This document shows positions 1 through 10,573 of a DNA stretch of 64,000 bases, one piece after another. Source of the DNA: Bacteroidia bacterium (GTDB lineage Bacteria > Bacteroidota > Bacteroidia > Bacteroidales > Prolixibacteraceae); contig JAPLDT010000099.1 in the NCBI GenBank assembly GCA_026391315.1, forward strand, positions 26,706 to 90,705, read 5' to 3'. The notes below the pieces were generated by a model. The model was not told the origin of the DNA, made no database searches, and saw nothing but the letters and a program-made list of their open reading frames with translations. The translations under genes and the position numbers were made by a program. The stretch's first letter is position 1. Each line of letters begins with the position of its first letter.

Positions 1-1
1 T

Positions 2-3000
2 CTCCTTTCCGAAATTCTAAAGATCAAACAGATAGGAATAAAAGATAATTTTTTGGAGTTGGGCGGCAATTCACTGATCGCAACGATGTTTATATCCAGG
101 CTCAGTAAGATTCATGGGATTCATCTGCCTTTACGGGCGCTTTTTGAGAAACCTTCCATAGCTGAAATAGCCCAGGAAATCGAAAAATTAATAAGTATGA
201 TGAGAAATACCGAAGGAAATCTGACCATTTTGCACCAGAAACGGGCTTCACCGATAGCTGAGCTTTCGCCCGGACAAAAACGACTTTGGTTTGTCGAAAA
301 TTTTGAACCCGGGAGCAGGGCCTACAACTTGCCATTTGATTACAAAATCAAGGGAGAACTGAATCCTTCTATTCTGGAGAAAAGTATACAGGAGTTGATT
401 GACCGGCACGAATCCCTCAGAACAGTTTTGAAGAGTGAAGAGGGAGTGCCTTTTCAAAAAGTCCTGGATTCCTATAATTTCACACTGGTCGTCGAAAATC
501 TGGAAAATTTTTCAGAGGCAGATCGTAATAATTCCGTCGAAAAATATTCACTGGAGAATGAGTTGCATCTATTTGAGTTGGAAACTGGACCATTATTTAT
601 CTTCAAACTACTGAAAATCACCAACAATGAGTGGGTACTCCTTTTGAATATACACCATGCCATTTCTGATGGTTGGTCTGTGAAGATTTTGGTTGATGAA
701 TTGGGTTTGATTTATACAGCGCTTAAACAAAACATGGAGATCAGCCTTCCGGCCCTGCCAATAACATATACTGATTTCTCCATCTGGCAAAATGAATGGT
801 TAAAAGGGGCTGACTGCAAAAAAGAGCTTGATTTCTGGATCAATGAATTGAAGGGTGCGCCCGACCTATTACAGCTTCCGATGGATTTTCAACGTCCAAA
901 AAATCAAACATACGACGGTGATGAAGTCAATTTTATCCTTGATCAAAAGACTACAGAACAATTACGCTCTTTCGGTCAGGAGCATAAAGGTTCACTCTTT
1001 GTTACCCTATTGAGCATTTTTAATACCCTTCTTTCCAGATATGCTTCACAGGAGGAATTTTTAATCGGAATTCCAATCGCAGGCAGAATTTATGAAGAGC
1101 AGGAATCCCTGGTCGGTATGCTGATCAACAATTTTCCGATCCGCATAACCCCACTTGATCAAATGACCTTTCCGGAAATGTATGAAATGAGCTGGAAGAA
1201 ATTCTTCCAGGCCTTTGAAAACCAGAAACTGCCCATCGACCGTATCGTTGAAGAGCTTAAAGTTACCAGAACACCAAATATTTCGCCGCTGTTCCAGGTT
1301 ATGTTCAACTTTCTGGATATGTTTGACGAAGAGATTTTGCTTGCAGGTTCATCCATGGTAATGGTCGATAAGCGAAGGCATATTGCCCAGTTTGATCTGT
1401 CACTGCACATTTATGAAACGGGCAAAAAGCTGAACTGTGTAATCGAATACAACACAAATTTGTTTAAAAGGAGCCGGATAGAACGTATGGCAGGACATTT
1501 CAGTGAGCTGGTTAACAGTCTCATGAAAAATCCAAATCAAAAACTCCGTACCATCCCGCTTTTGACTGAAAATGAGAAGATAGTAATCCTTGGAGATTGG
1601 AATGCCACAAAAGTTGATTTTCCGGAAAATCAATGCATTCACCAGTTATTTGAGATCCAGGTAACAAAGACACCAGAAAAAATTGCCGTTCGTGATGAAA
1701 AGGGACAAATGACCTATACCGAGCTGAACCAAAAAGCCAACAAGCTCGCCCGTCATTTGAACAACTCAGGAGCCATTGAAGGATCGCTTGTGGCCATATG
1801 TATGGAGCGCAGCTCTGATATTCTTGTTGCTTTGCTTGCTGTCCAAAAATCAGGGTGTACCTATATTCCGCTGGATCCAATCTATCCAAAAGACCGGCTC
1901 GCGCTGATTCTGGAGGATGGAAATCCTGTAGTGATGCTTACTGAAAGAAAATTACTCGGAAGTCTGCCTGAAACGACCGCAAAAAATATTTTCATCGAAG
2001 AGGTAGATGCCTACCTGAATGAGTCGGGAGAAAATACCTATTTCAAAGTAACTCCGGAGACAATTGCTTATCTGATATATACTTCCGGATCTACAGGAAA
2101 GCCGAAAGGGGTTCAGATTCAGCAACGCGCACTGGTTAACTTTATCGCATCGATGGCAAAGAAGCCTGGAATTGCGACTGACGATATTATGTTGGCGGTA
2201 ACCACGATCTCCTTCGATATAGCCGGACTTGAAATGTACCTGCCCATCACCCATGGCGCATCGGTTTTTGTTGCCAGCCATGAAACTTCTATGAATCCTG
2301 ATTTGCTTATTGAAAGGATTGAAGATACCGGCGCCACCATACTTCAGGCTACCCCTGTTACCTTCCGGATGCTGAATTCGGCCGAGTGGATTGGATCCAA
2401 AAAATTGAAGATACTTTGCGGCGGTGAAGCCATGCCGAAGGAGCTTGCCTACGATTTGATCAGAAAATGCAAAGAGTTGTGGAACATGTATGGCCCAACC
2501 GAGACAACAATCTGGTCGACAGTTGAAAAAGTTGTGATCAATGACAACGACAAAACCGGGTACATCAACCTTGGTAAACCCATAGACAATACGTTTATTT
2601 ACGTACTAAATTCTGAATTTCAGCCGGTTCCGGTCGGATATCCGGGAGAGTTGTTCATTGGCGGCGATGGTCTGGCCAAGGGCTATTTCAACCTTCCGGA
2701 GATGACAAAAGACAAGTTCCTGCCCAATCCATTCTCCAAAATCCCGGGAGCCCGGATGTACCGAACAGGCGACCTTGTCCAGCAGACGGAAGAGGGGAAA
2801 TTGGAATTTCTCAACAGGGTTGACTCTCAGGTCAAAATTCGCGGCTTCAGGATTGAACTGGGAGAGATTGAATCTGCCCTCACCCAATGGGAAACGATTA
2901 AAGACAATGTGGTCATTGTCAGGGAGGATACGCCGGGCGACAAAAAGCTGGTTGCCTACATAATTAAAAAGGATCAGGGAGAAACTGATCTTGCGGAACT

Positions 3001-4234
3001 AAGACAATTCCTGAAAACAAAGATCCCCGAATACATGGTTCCGACAGCCTTTGTTTTTATCGACCAGTTTCCGCTTACACCCAATGGAAAGATCGATCGA
3101 AAGGCACTTCCATCACCCCAGGAGGTAGCGCCGCAGGAGGCAAAAGCCTATGCCGGGCCAAGAACAGAGATAGAGAAGAAACTGGCCAAGATCTGGGAGG
3201 ATGTACTTAAGGTACCGCGGATTGGAATAGATGAGAATTTTTTTGAGATTGGTGGCCACTCCATGCTGGCAGTAACACTGATGGTAAAAATCGAAAAAGA
3301 ACTTGGTACCAGACTACCTCTCTCAGTCCTTTTTGACCATAGCAACATTGAGGAAATGGCCAAGCTTCTGGACAAGAAGGAAGATCAGGTGAGTTGGGGC
3401 TCCCTCGTCCCCATCCGATCGAAAGGGAGTAAAAAGCCGCTTTACCTGGTGCATGGCGCCGGATTGAACCTTTTGCTCTATACCACCATTGTAGCCCATC
3501 TCGACCCTGATCAGCCAGTTTTCGGACTGCAGGCAAAAGGGCTTGACGGTGTTGATGAACCGCTCTATACCATCGAAGGTATAGCTGCCTATTACAATGC
3601 TGAGATCATGAAAGTGGATAAAAGTGGATCTTATGCGCTGGCAGGATTTTCGATGGGCGGTCAGCTGGCTTACGAAATGGCCAGACAATTGGTTGAAGCC
3701 GGACAAAAGGTAAGTTTCCTTGGCGTTTTCGATACCGTATCCGAGAATGCCTCCGACATGCATCTGCCATTTTTAAAACGGTATTACCTGCGGATGGATC
3801 GTATTTTCCATCAGGTTGCCTGGATAACAGGTACCTTCCTGAAGTTGCCGGGAAATAAAAAATTCGAATTTGCGAAGGCGAAATACAAATCCATCAAACA
3901 GAAAATCACCAAGGATGACTACAAATTGAAACCCGAAGGAGTATCAGTCGGGAAGCAGAGTGAGTTGCCAAAATACTTACATAAAGTACACAAAGCCAAT
4001 TATATAGCCCTTGAGAAATACATCCTGCCCCCCTACCCCGGAAGATTGCATCTTTTCAGGGCAATGGATCAGAAATTTTATATCAAAGATCCTGTCTATT
4101 ATGGTTGGGACGAATTTGTTAAGGAAGTGGTCATTCTTCCTATTCCCGGAGAACACTCTACCATCTTTGCCCCTCCCAATGACAAACTGTTTGCCCGGGA
4201 GTTGCAGAAATGTCTGGATGAAAGGGAAGATTAA
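2..4234 (+). CDS. Non-ribosomal peptide synthetase, C-terminal part (T-C-A-T-TE); 5' end lies outside the window
   Basis: Frame stays open upstream of the listed TTG start (LLSEILKIKQIGIKDNFLELGGNSL). Carrier motifs DNFLELGGNS and ENFFEIGGHS; condensation motif HHAISDG; adenylation motifs YLIYTSGSTGKPKG, MYGPTETTIW, YRTGDL, NGKIDRKALP; thioesterase GFSMGG. Confidence 0.96.
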   Translation, partial: LLSEILKIKQIGIKDNFLELGGNSLIATMFISRLSKIHGIHLPLRALFEKPSIAEIAQEIEKLISMMRNTEGNLTILHQKRASPIAELSPGQKRLWFVENFEPGSRAYNLPFDYKIKGELNPSILEKSIQELIDRHESLRTVLKSEEGVPFQKVLDSYNFTLVVENLENFSEADRNNSVEKYSLENELHLFELETGPLFIFKLLKITNNEWVLLLNIHHAISDGWSVKILVDELGLIYTALKQNMEISLPALPITYTDFSIWQNEWLKGADCKKELDFWINELKGAPDLLQLPMDFQRPKNQTYDGDEVNFILDQKTTEQLRSFGQEHKGSLFVTLLSIFNTLLSRYASQEEFLIGIPIAGRIYEEQESLVGMLINNFPIRITPLDQMTFPEMYEMSWKKFFQAFENQKLPIDRIVEELKVTRTPNISPLFQVMFNFLDMFDEEILLAGSSMVMVDKRRHIAQFDLSLHIYETGKKLNCVIEYNTNLFKRSRIERMAGHFSELVNSLMKNPNQKLRTIPLLTENEKIVILGDWNATKVDFPENQCIHQLFEIQVTKTPEKIAVRDEKGQMTYTELNQKANKLARHLNNSGAIEGSLVAICMERSSDILVALLAVQKSGCTYIPLDPIYPKDRLALILEDGNPVVMLTERKLLGSLPETTAKNIFIEEVDAYLNESGENTYFKVTPETIAYLIYTSGSTGKPKGVQIQQRALVNFIASMAKKPGIATDDIMLAVTTISFDIAGLEMYLPITHGASVFVASHETSMNPDLLIERIEDTGATILQATPVTFRMLNSAEWIGSKKLKILCGGEAMPKELAYDLIRKCKELWNMYGPTETTIWSTVEKVVINDNDKTGYINLGKPIDNTFIYVLNSEFQPVPVGYPGELFIGGDGLAKGYFNLPEMTKDKFLPNPFSKIPGARMYRTGDLVQQTEEGKLEFLNRVDSQVKIRGFRIELGEIESALTQWETIKDNVVIVREDTPGDKKLVAYIIKKDQGETDLAELRQFLKTKIPEYMVPTAFVFIDQFPLTPNGKIDRKALPSPQEVAPQEAKAYAGPRTEIEKKLAKIWEDVLKVPRIGIDENFFEIGGHSMLAVTLMVKIEKELGTRLPLSVLFDHSNIEEMAKLLDKKEDQVSWGSLVPIRSKGSKKPLYLVHGAGLNLLLYTTIVAHLDPDQPVFGLQAKGLDGVDEPLYTIEGIAAYYNAEIMKVDKSGSYALAGFSMGGQLAYEMARQLVEAGQKVSFLGVFDTVSENASDMHLPFLKRYYLRMDRIFHQVAWITGTFLKLPGNKKFEFAKAKYKSIKQKITKDDYKLKPEGVSVGKQSELPKYLHKVHKANYIALEKYILPPYPGRLHLFRAMDQKFYIKDPVYYGWDEFVKEVVILPIPGEHSTIFAPPNDKLFARELQKCLDERED

Positions 4235-4265
4235 CTGATAAATCGATAAACTGATACTTCTGATA

Positions 4266-5456
4266 ATGATTACATTGAAAATTATCTTTTGGTTGCTGCT
4301 TTTTATTGTATTCTATGCCTATCTGGGATACGGGATGCTTCTCTTTGGTATCATAAAGTTCAGGAGATTGACCGGTTTAACAAAAAAAAAAGTTGACGAT
4401 CCAACTTACGAACCCAGTGTGACCCTGTTTATTGCCGCTTACAACGAAAAGGATTTTGTGGCAGCGAAAATCAAAAACTCCTGGGAACTGGATTATCCAA
4501 GGGAGAAGTTAAAAATTGTCTGGGTGACCGATGGATCGGATGATGGCACGCCTGAGGAGTTAAAAAAATATGATGGTATAGTTGTCCATCACCTTCCACA
4601 GCGCAACGGAAAGATCGGTGCGATGAACAGGGGAATGAAATTTGTCGATACGCCCATTGTCGTTTTTTGCGATGCCAATACCATGTTGGGCAATGAGTCG
4701 ATAAGACGCATTGTGCGGCTCTTCAGCGACCCAAAAGTCGGATGCGTATCCGGAGAAAAGCGGATTTTCAGCAAGGAGAAAGATTCAGCCGCGGGTGCGG
4801 GTGAAGGTTTGTACTGGAAATATGAATCCGCTCTCAAAAAATGGGATGCCGAACTTTACTCGGTGGTAGGTGCAGCGGGAGAGCTGTTTGCCATCCGGAC
4901 AAAGCTTTATCAGGAGGTTGAACGGGACACGCTGCTGGATGATTTCATCATATCGTTGCGGGTAGCACAGGATGGCTACACCATTCAATATGATCCGGAT
5001 GCCTACGCCATTGAAACAGCTTCTGCCAATGTTAAAGAGGAGCTAAAACGGAAGATCAGGATCTCAGCCGGCGGAATTCAATCCATTGTGCGGCTGCATT
5101 CCCTCTTAAACATCTTCAAGTACGGCACTTTATCGTTCCAGTACATTTCGCACCGCGTTTTACGGTGGACGCTGGCGCCCCTCTCCTTGTTACTGATGTT
5201 ACCCATTGGCCTGGCGCTGGCCATTGACAGTGGAATATTTAGTTTGGAATTCTACCCAATTTTGTTTTGGCTACAAATTTTGTTCTATCTTTCAGCTTTA
5301 CTTGGGTGGTATCTCGAAAACCGATCTATCAGGGTAAAAATTCTATTTATACCATACTATTTCTTCATCATGAACCTTTCGGTTTTTCTTGGATTAAAAC
5401 GTTACCTGAAGGGTTCACAAACAGTTAATTGGGAGCGGGCAAAACGTGGAAAATAG
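4266..5456 (+). CDS. Family 2 glycosyltransferase, membrane-associated
   Basis: VTLFIAAYNEKDFVAAKI N-terminal GT-A signature, VTDGSDDGT, FCDANTML, C-terminal hydrophobic helices. Confidence 0.9.
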   Translation: MITLKIIFWLLLFIVFYAYLGYGMLLFGIIKFRRLTGLTKKKVDDPTYEPSVTLFIAAYNEKDFVAAKIKNSWELDYPREKLKIVWVTDGSDDGTPEELKKYDGIVVHHLPQRNGKIGAMNRGMKFVDTPIVVFCDANTMLGNESIRRIVRLFSDPKVGCVSGEKRIFSKEKDSAAGAGEGLYWKYESALKKWDAELYSVVGAAGELFAIRTKLYQEVERDTLLDDFIISLRVAQDGYTIQYDPDAYAIETASANVKEELKRKIRISAGGIQSIVRLHSLLNIFKYGTLSFQYISHRVLRWTLAPLSLLLMLPIGLALAIDSGIFSLEFYPILFWLQILFYLSALLGWYLENRSIRVKILFIPYYFFIMNLSVFLGLKRYLKGSQTVNWERAKRGK

Positions 5457-7167
5457 ATCTTCTGACATCTTCGTTAAAACTGTTTTTTTTATTCTTTTAT
5501 TTCAGTTTCTTCATTGCGCAGCAATGTTTGCTCAAACTAAGGGATGGGTTATCCCTATTGATAAATATTTCCTTGATGCCAATGACCCTTTGTACAAAAA
5601 TGTCGCTCCCGGCGATACGCTTTATTTCTTGACAGGAAATCGGACCTACATCAATCTCAGCAATTTTCAGGGTAAGGATGGTAAACCCATCGTAGTCGTC
5701 AACAAAGGTGGTGACGTGATCATTGACACCGATAACTATTATGGTATTTCCATCCAAAATTGCAGGTTTCTGAAATTCACAGGCACGGGTTACGCCGGGC
5801 AGTTTTATGGATTTAAGGTTAAACGGGTTGCCAATGGCGCCGGATGTAGCATCGGGTATTTAAGTTCCGATATTGAGGTCGATCATATCTCCATCGAAAA
5901 CACCAAGATCGGCGGTTTGTACGCCAAGACGGATCCCGATTGCAACCCCAATAGTGCCAGAAGTTCCTTTATACAATACAATACAATCATTCACGACAAT
6001 TACATTGCTTACACCGGCGACGAAGGGATGTACATTGGCAGCACCAAGTATTTCGGACAAACAGTCAGCTGCAACGGAAAAGATACCTTGATCATGCCAA
6101 GCATTTTGGATGGCGTTACGGTGTACAACAACATCGTCAAATATTCCGGTTGGGATGGGATCCAGGTTAGTTCAGCATCAAAAAACTGTCGGATTTACGA
6201 TAATTCCATCTATTATGACAGCGTGAATAAGGATGACACCCAGATGTCCGGAATAATGATTGGAGGTGGTACCAAATGCGATTGTTACAACAATTTTATT
6301 TACCACGGTACAGGAGACGGGATTGATTGTCTTGGTCTGGGAGGCACACGTATTTTTAACAACATCATCGTTGAGCCGGGGCTAAATTTCTATGTCAATG
6401 ATCCGACCATGATGAAACATGGCATCTTTGTCAATGATGACACCGTTCAAAAAGATTCTTCTTTTTACCTGTTCAACAACGACATCATCCACCCCAAATC
6501 AGACGGCATAAGGTTTTCAAGCGTTATCAGCAAAGGAAATTTTATTTCGGCAAACGTCATCATCAATCCAGGCAATTTCGATTATTATGAAAACGGGAAT
6601 ACAAGTTTCAAGGGCCAGGATTCCTACATTATGTTTCAATCACCGAACACGAACACAACGCTCGCCAACAATTATTTACACAGGGATGCTACAACGGCAA
6701 GTTTTTCTTCTCAAAAATTCGAGGTTCCTGAAAATTTTATCCCTATTGCTGGTTCACCTTTGATTGATGTCGTTGATTACAACGCCAAAACAGCCATCTC
6801 TTTTGATTTCTATCACCATCCCCGGCCATATGGACTCAAATCTGATATTGGGGCAATTGAATATGACGGAGTTACTTCCTCCAATCAATTACAGCTTGAC
6901 CCTCAAAACAGACAAAGCTGGCTGGTACAAAATCCTGTTTCAGACTTTTTGCGAATTATTCTGCCGATCCTGCCAGACCCCAATCTCACGGTAGGTATTT
7001 ACGACTTGAACGGCACATTCCTTTGTGAAATTAGTCCTTCAACGTCATCGCCGGGATCGTCACTTGCGGAGATGAATGTCACAGCCTTACCAAGCGGTGT
7101 CTACATTTTTTCCATTCGCAATGGCAGAACGAACTACGCTGGTAAATTTATCAAGCTATCACGATGA
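5446..7167 (+). CDS. Secreted right-handed parallel beta-helix protein with T9SS-type C-terminal sorting domain; GTG start
   Basis: Signal peptide-like N-terminus (VFFILLFQFLHCAAMFAQ), repeated short beta-strand runs (NNIVKYSGWDGIQVSS, NNFIYHGTGDGIDC), C-terminal LTVGIYDLNGTFLCEIS...GVYIFSIRNGRTNYAGKFIKL typical of Por secretion tails. Overlaps the upstream gene by 11 bp. Confidence 0.8.
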   Translation: MENRSSDIFVKTVFFILLFQFLHCAAMFAQTKGWVIPIDKYFLDANDPLYKNVAPGDTLYFLTGNRTYINLSNFQGKDGKPIVVVNKGGDVIIDTDNYYGISIQNCRFLKFTGTGYAGQFYGFKVKRVANGAGCSIGYLSSDIEVDHISIENTKIGGLYAKTDPDCNPNSARSSFIQYNTIIHDNYIAYTGDEGMYIGSTKYFGQTVSCNGKDTLIMPSILDGVTVYNNIVKYSGWDGIQVSSASKNCRIYDNSIYYDSVNKDDTQMSGIMIGGGTKCDCYNNFIYHGTGDGIDCLGLGGTRIFNNIIVEPGLNFYVNDPTMMKHGIFVNDDTVQKDSSFYLFNNDIIHPKSDGIRFSSVISKGNFISANVIINPGNFDYYENGNTSFKGQDSYIMFQSPNTNTTLANNYLHRDATTASFSSQKFEVPENFIPIAGSPLIDVVDYNAKTAISFDFYHHPRPYGLKSDIGAIEYDGVTSSNQLQLDPQNRQSWLVQNPVSDFLRIILPILPDPNLTVGIYDLNGTFLCEISPSTSSPGSSLAEMNVTALPSGVYIFSIRNGRTNYAGKFIKLSR

Positions 7168-7835
7168 TTTGGCAAAGAGCTTTCGAAATTCCTAAAATCT
7201 CCCTCGATCAAAGAACTTTGGTGATTTATGGAGATCACAAACCTGCCGATCTGCAGGAGATGTTCTCGGTTTTGACTCCGGATGAAATAGCTTGTGCAAA
7301 CAGAATCAGGTCCCCTTTCCAGAGAAAAACCTGGATCTCCTGTCATGTAACCCTGAGAATCATGCTTGCCAACGTGATTGGATTGAATCCTGCCGATGTC
7401 GAAATTAGTAAGAACAGGTTTGGGAGACCTTTTCTGGCAAACTCAACCCTGTTTTTCAGCCTGAGTCACACAAACAGCTCCTATTTATTGGGCTTTAGTT
7501 CAACTGGAAAAATCGGGGTCGACATCGAAGAATTATCCGGAGAGGAAGATTTGGACGAATTGATCGAATACGCTTTCTCTAAGGAGGAGGTTGACTTTTG
7601 TAAAAACGGCAATCTCCATGACCATTTTTTAGAGACCTGGACCCTGAAAGAGTCTTTCCTCAAAGCCACCGGAGTTGGATTGGTAGACGAGCTGAAAACA
7701 GTTAACGTGGCCGGAAAGATTAACAATCATTTGGCTTTACTGAAATTTCAGCAAAACACTTTTAGCTGTCCGGGAGGGGAAACCGGGAGCATCGTATTCA
7801 GGGGTACTGATCCAGTTTGGTACATTTGGTTTTAA
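7164..7835 (+). CDS. 4'-phosphopantetheinyl transferase, Sfp type
   Basis: FSLSHTNSS, GVDIEEL and FLETWTLKESFLKATGVGL motifs; ATGA overlap with upstream gene. Confidence 0.88.
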   Translation: MIWQRAFEIPKISLDQRTLVIYGDHKPADLQEMFSVLTPDEIACANRIRSPFQRKTWISCHVTLRIMLANVIGLNPADVEISKNRFGRPFLANSTLFFSLSHTNSSYLLGFSSTGKIGVDIEELSGEEDLDELIEYAFSKEEVDFCKNGNLHDHFLETWTLKESFLKATGVGLVDELKTVNVAGKINNHLALLKFQQNTFSCPGGETGSIVFRGTDPVWYIWF

Positions 7836-8040
7836 AGAACTCAGAACTCACAAGGGTTGAGCTGTTTATTAATTATTTGAATAAATTGACAGTTCCTGAA
7901 CATAACCTACTTTAATTTGTTAAATTCATAGTTTTCAATTCAACCAGGTTCAAACTTACTTCAAACGAAAAAAAAATATTTAATGTACTGGTTGTCATTA
8001 TATTAAAATTAGAAAGAAATATTATTTAAACCTCTTTTTC

Positions 8041-9366
8041 ATGAAAGTCGCCATAGTTGGAAGCGGATACGTTGGTCTTGTAACAGGCACCTGTTTTTCG
8101 GATGTTGGTATCGAAGTCACTTGTGTAGACATTGATCAAAAGAAAATTGACGATTTAAACAACGGAATTGTCCCTATTTATGAACCCGGTTTGGAGGAGA
8201 TGTTGCTCCGTAACATGAAAAAAGGAAGATTGAAATTCACATCCTCCCTGGCGGAAGCGCTGGAAGATTGCGAGGTACTTTTCACGGCAGTCGGTACACC
8301 ACCCGATAAGGATGGTGGTGCAGACTTGCAGTATGTACTGAGTGTTGCACGTGATTGCGGGAGAAATATGAAGGATTATCTCCTGATCGTGACCAAGAGT
8401 ACCGTTCCCGTCGGAACCGCCCAAAAGGTTAGAAAAGTCCTTCAGGAGGAGCTGAACAAACGCGGTGTAGCTATTCCGTTTGATGTAGCCTCGAACCCTG
8501 AATTTCTGAAAGAGGGTGCAGCCATCGACGATTTCCTCAAACCTGACCGGATTGTGGTTGGTCTCGATTCAACCAGGGCCGAAGAGCTAATGAAAAGTCT
8601 CTACAAGCCATTTACGCTCAACGGACATCCCATTATTTTTATGGACATCACATCGGCCGAGATGACCAAGTATGCCGCCAATGCTATGCTGGCCACTAAA
8701 ATCAGCTTTATGAACGACATCGCCAACCTGTGCGAAATCGTTGGGGCCGACATCAACATGGTGCGAAGAGGTATCGGATCTGATTCCAGAATTGGTAACA
8801 AATTCATCTATCCGGGTATTGGATACGGCGGATCCTGCTTTCCAAAAGATGTGAAAGCCTTGATTCATACTGGTGAAGACTTCAAATATGATCTGCGTGT
8901 TTTAAGAGCTGTTGAAGCGGTAAATCAGGATCAAAAATCTGTTCTATTCCAGAAAGTCTACAACTATTTCAAAGGAGATCTGAAAGACAAAAACATTGCC
9001 ATATGGGGATTGTCCTTTAAACCACAGACAGACGATATGCGTGAAGCCCCTTCTGTTGTGATTATCAATAAATTACTCGAAGCAGGCGCCAAAGTGCAGG
9101 CATATGATCCTGTTGCTATGAAAGAGGCTTCGCACCAGTTGGGAGATACGATTACCTACGCCGAAGATCAGTATGAAGCCCTTATTGATGCCGACTGTCT
9201 GCTGCTGGTTACGGAATGGTCTGAGTTCAAATTCCCGCACTTTAAGATCATTAAGAAGTTGCTGAACAAACCGGTTATATTTGACGGCAGGAACATTTAC
9301 GAAGTGGCAGAAATGCAACGTCAGGGATTCGAATATTTCTGCATAGGCATTGATACAACCAAATAA
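8041..9366 (+). CDS. ugd: UDP-glucose 6-dehydrogenase
   Basis: MKVAIVGSGYVGLVTGTCFSDVG NAD-binding motif; GIGYGGSCFPKDVKAL catalytic cysteine motif; WGLSFKPQTDDMREAPS. Confidence 0.95.
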   Translation: MKVAIVGSGYVGLVTGTCFSDVGIEVTCVDIDQKKIDDLNNGIVPIYEPGLEEMLLRNMKKGRLKFTSSLAEALEDCEVLFTAVGTPPDKDGGADLQYVLSVARDCGRNMKDYLLIVTKSTVPVGTAQKVRKVLQEELNKRGVAIPFDVASNPEFLKEGAAIDDFLKPDRIVVGLDSTRAEELMKSLYKPFTLNGHPIIFMDITSAEMTKYAANAMLATKISFMNDIANLCEIVGADINMVRRGIGSDSRIGNKFIYPGIGYGGSCFPKDVKALIHTGEDFKYDLRVLRAVEAVNQDQKSVLFQKVYNYFKGDLKDKNIAIWGLSFKPQTDDMREAPSVVIINKLLEAGAKVQAYDPVAMKEASHQLGDTITYAEDQYEALIDADCLLLVTEWSEFKFPHFKIIKKLLNKPVIFDGRNIYEVAEMQRQGFEYFCIGIDTTK

Positions 9367-9471
9367 AAATTCATAGAAAAGAGTAAAACCGGCAGCTTTT
9401 CGCGAGGAGATAGGTTTTGAAATAGATAAGCGATAAGACTATATAATGTCATACTATTTATCACTAATTTC

Positions 9472-9568
9472 TGACCTCCCCCACCCCCTCCAAAGGAGGG
9501 GTGTAATGCACTGATGTTGAGTTATGTACAAATCTAAAGTCTCCCTTAGGGGAGATTTAGAGGGGTCA
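9472..9568. repeat. Intergenic hairpin-rich repeat element (CCCCTCC-AAA-GGAGGGG plus CTAAAgTCTCCC-TTAG-GGGAGATTTAG)
   Basis: Read directly: two hairpins bounded by roughly complementary ends TGACCTCCCC and GAGGGGTCA, between ugd and the next gene. Confidence 0.65.
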
Positions 9569-9625
9569 AATGTTGATTAATTATAAAATGGTGTATTATT
9601 TTTAGTATTACGTAAGATTGAAAAT

Positions 9626-10564
9626 ATGATCAGGAAAAAGGTTTTAGTCACCGGAGGTGCGGGTTTTGTGGGTTCTCACCTTTGTGAAAGATTGCTGAAT
9701 GATGGCCATGAGGTTGTTTGCCTTGACAACTATTTCACTGGCCAAAAGCAAAATATCGTTCACCTGTTCTCCAACCCCTATTTCGAATTGATCCGTCACG
9801 ATGTTACCAATCCGTTTTACATCGAAGTGGACGAGATTTACAATTTGGCTTGTCCTGCCTCTCCTATTCATTATCAGTACAATGCCATCAAAACGATAAA
9901 GACTTCAGTGATGGGTGCCATCAACATGTTGGGTCTGGCCAAGAGGGTCAAGGCCAAGATTCTGCAGGCATCTACGAGTGAAGTATACGGAGATCCGAAG
10001 GTGCATCCGCAAAAGGAAACCTACTGGGGACATGTGAATCCCATCGGAGAAAGATCCTGTTACGACGAAGGGAAAAGGGCAGCTGAAACGCTGTTTGTCA
10101 ATTACCACAAGCAGAACAATGTCCGGATCAAAATCATCAGGATTTTCAACACTTACGGTCCACGGATGCATCCTCATGACGGCAGGGTTGTTTCGAATTT
10201 TATCGTACAGGCATTGCAGAACAAGGATATTACAATCTACGGTGACGGCATGCAAACCAGGAGTTTTCAGTATATCGACGATCTGGTGGAGGGCATGATC
10301 AGGATGATGGCTTCGCCCGAAAGCTTTACCGGACCTGTAAATATTGGCAATCCGAACGAATTTACCATCATGCAGCTGGCCGAAGCGGTGATCCAACTGA
10401 CCAATTCAAAATCCAAAATAGTAAGGATGCCGTTACCTTCCGATGATCCCATGCAAAGACAGCCAAACATAGAACTGGCTAAAAAAATGCTGCATTGGGA
10501 ACCGAAAATTCAACTGAAAGAGGGATTGATCAAAACAATTGATTATTTTGCCGCAACTATTTAA
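9626..10564 (+). CDS. UDP-glucuronate decarboxylase / NAD-dependent epimerase family (UDP-xylose synthase-like)
   Basis: [62 protein letters not shown] (YxxxK), [20 protein letters not shown]. Confidence 0.92.
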   Translation: MIRKKVLVTGGAGFVGSHLCERLLNDGHEVVCLDNYFTGQKQNIVHLFSNPYFELIRHDVTNPFYIEVDEIYNLACPASPIHYQYNAIKTIKTSVMGAINMLGLAKRVKAKILQASTSEVYGDPKVHPQKETYWGHVNPIGERSCYDEGKRAAETLFVNYHKQNNVRIKIIRIFNTYGPRMHPHDGRVVSNFIVQALQNKDITIYGDGMQTRSFQYIDDLVEGMIRMMASPESFTGPVNIGNPNEFTIMQLAEAVIQLTNSKSKIVRMPLPSDDPMQRQPNIELAKKMLHWEPKIQLKEGLIKTIDYFAATI

Positions 10565-10573
10565 ATTTGGATA

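Noticed and set aside
4011-4238. 75-aa plus-strand ORF overlapping the NRPS thioesterase end
   Set aside because: Out of frame with a confident CDS and without any domain.
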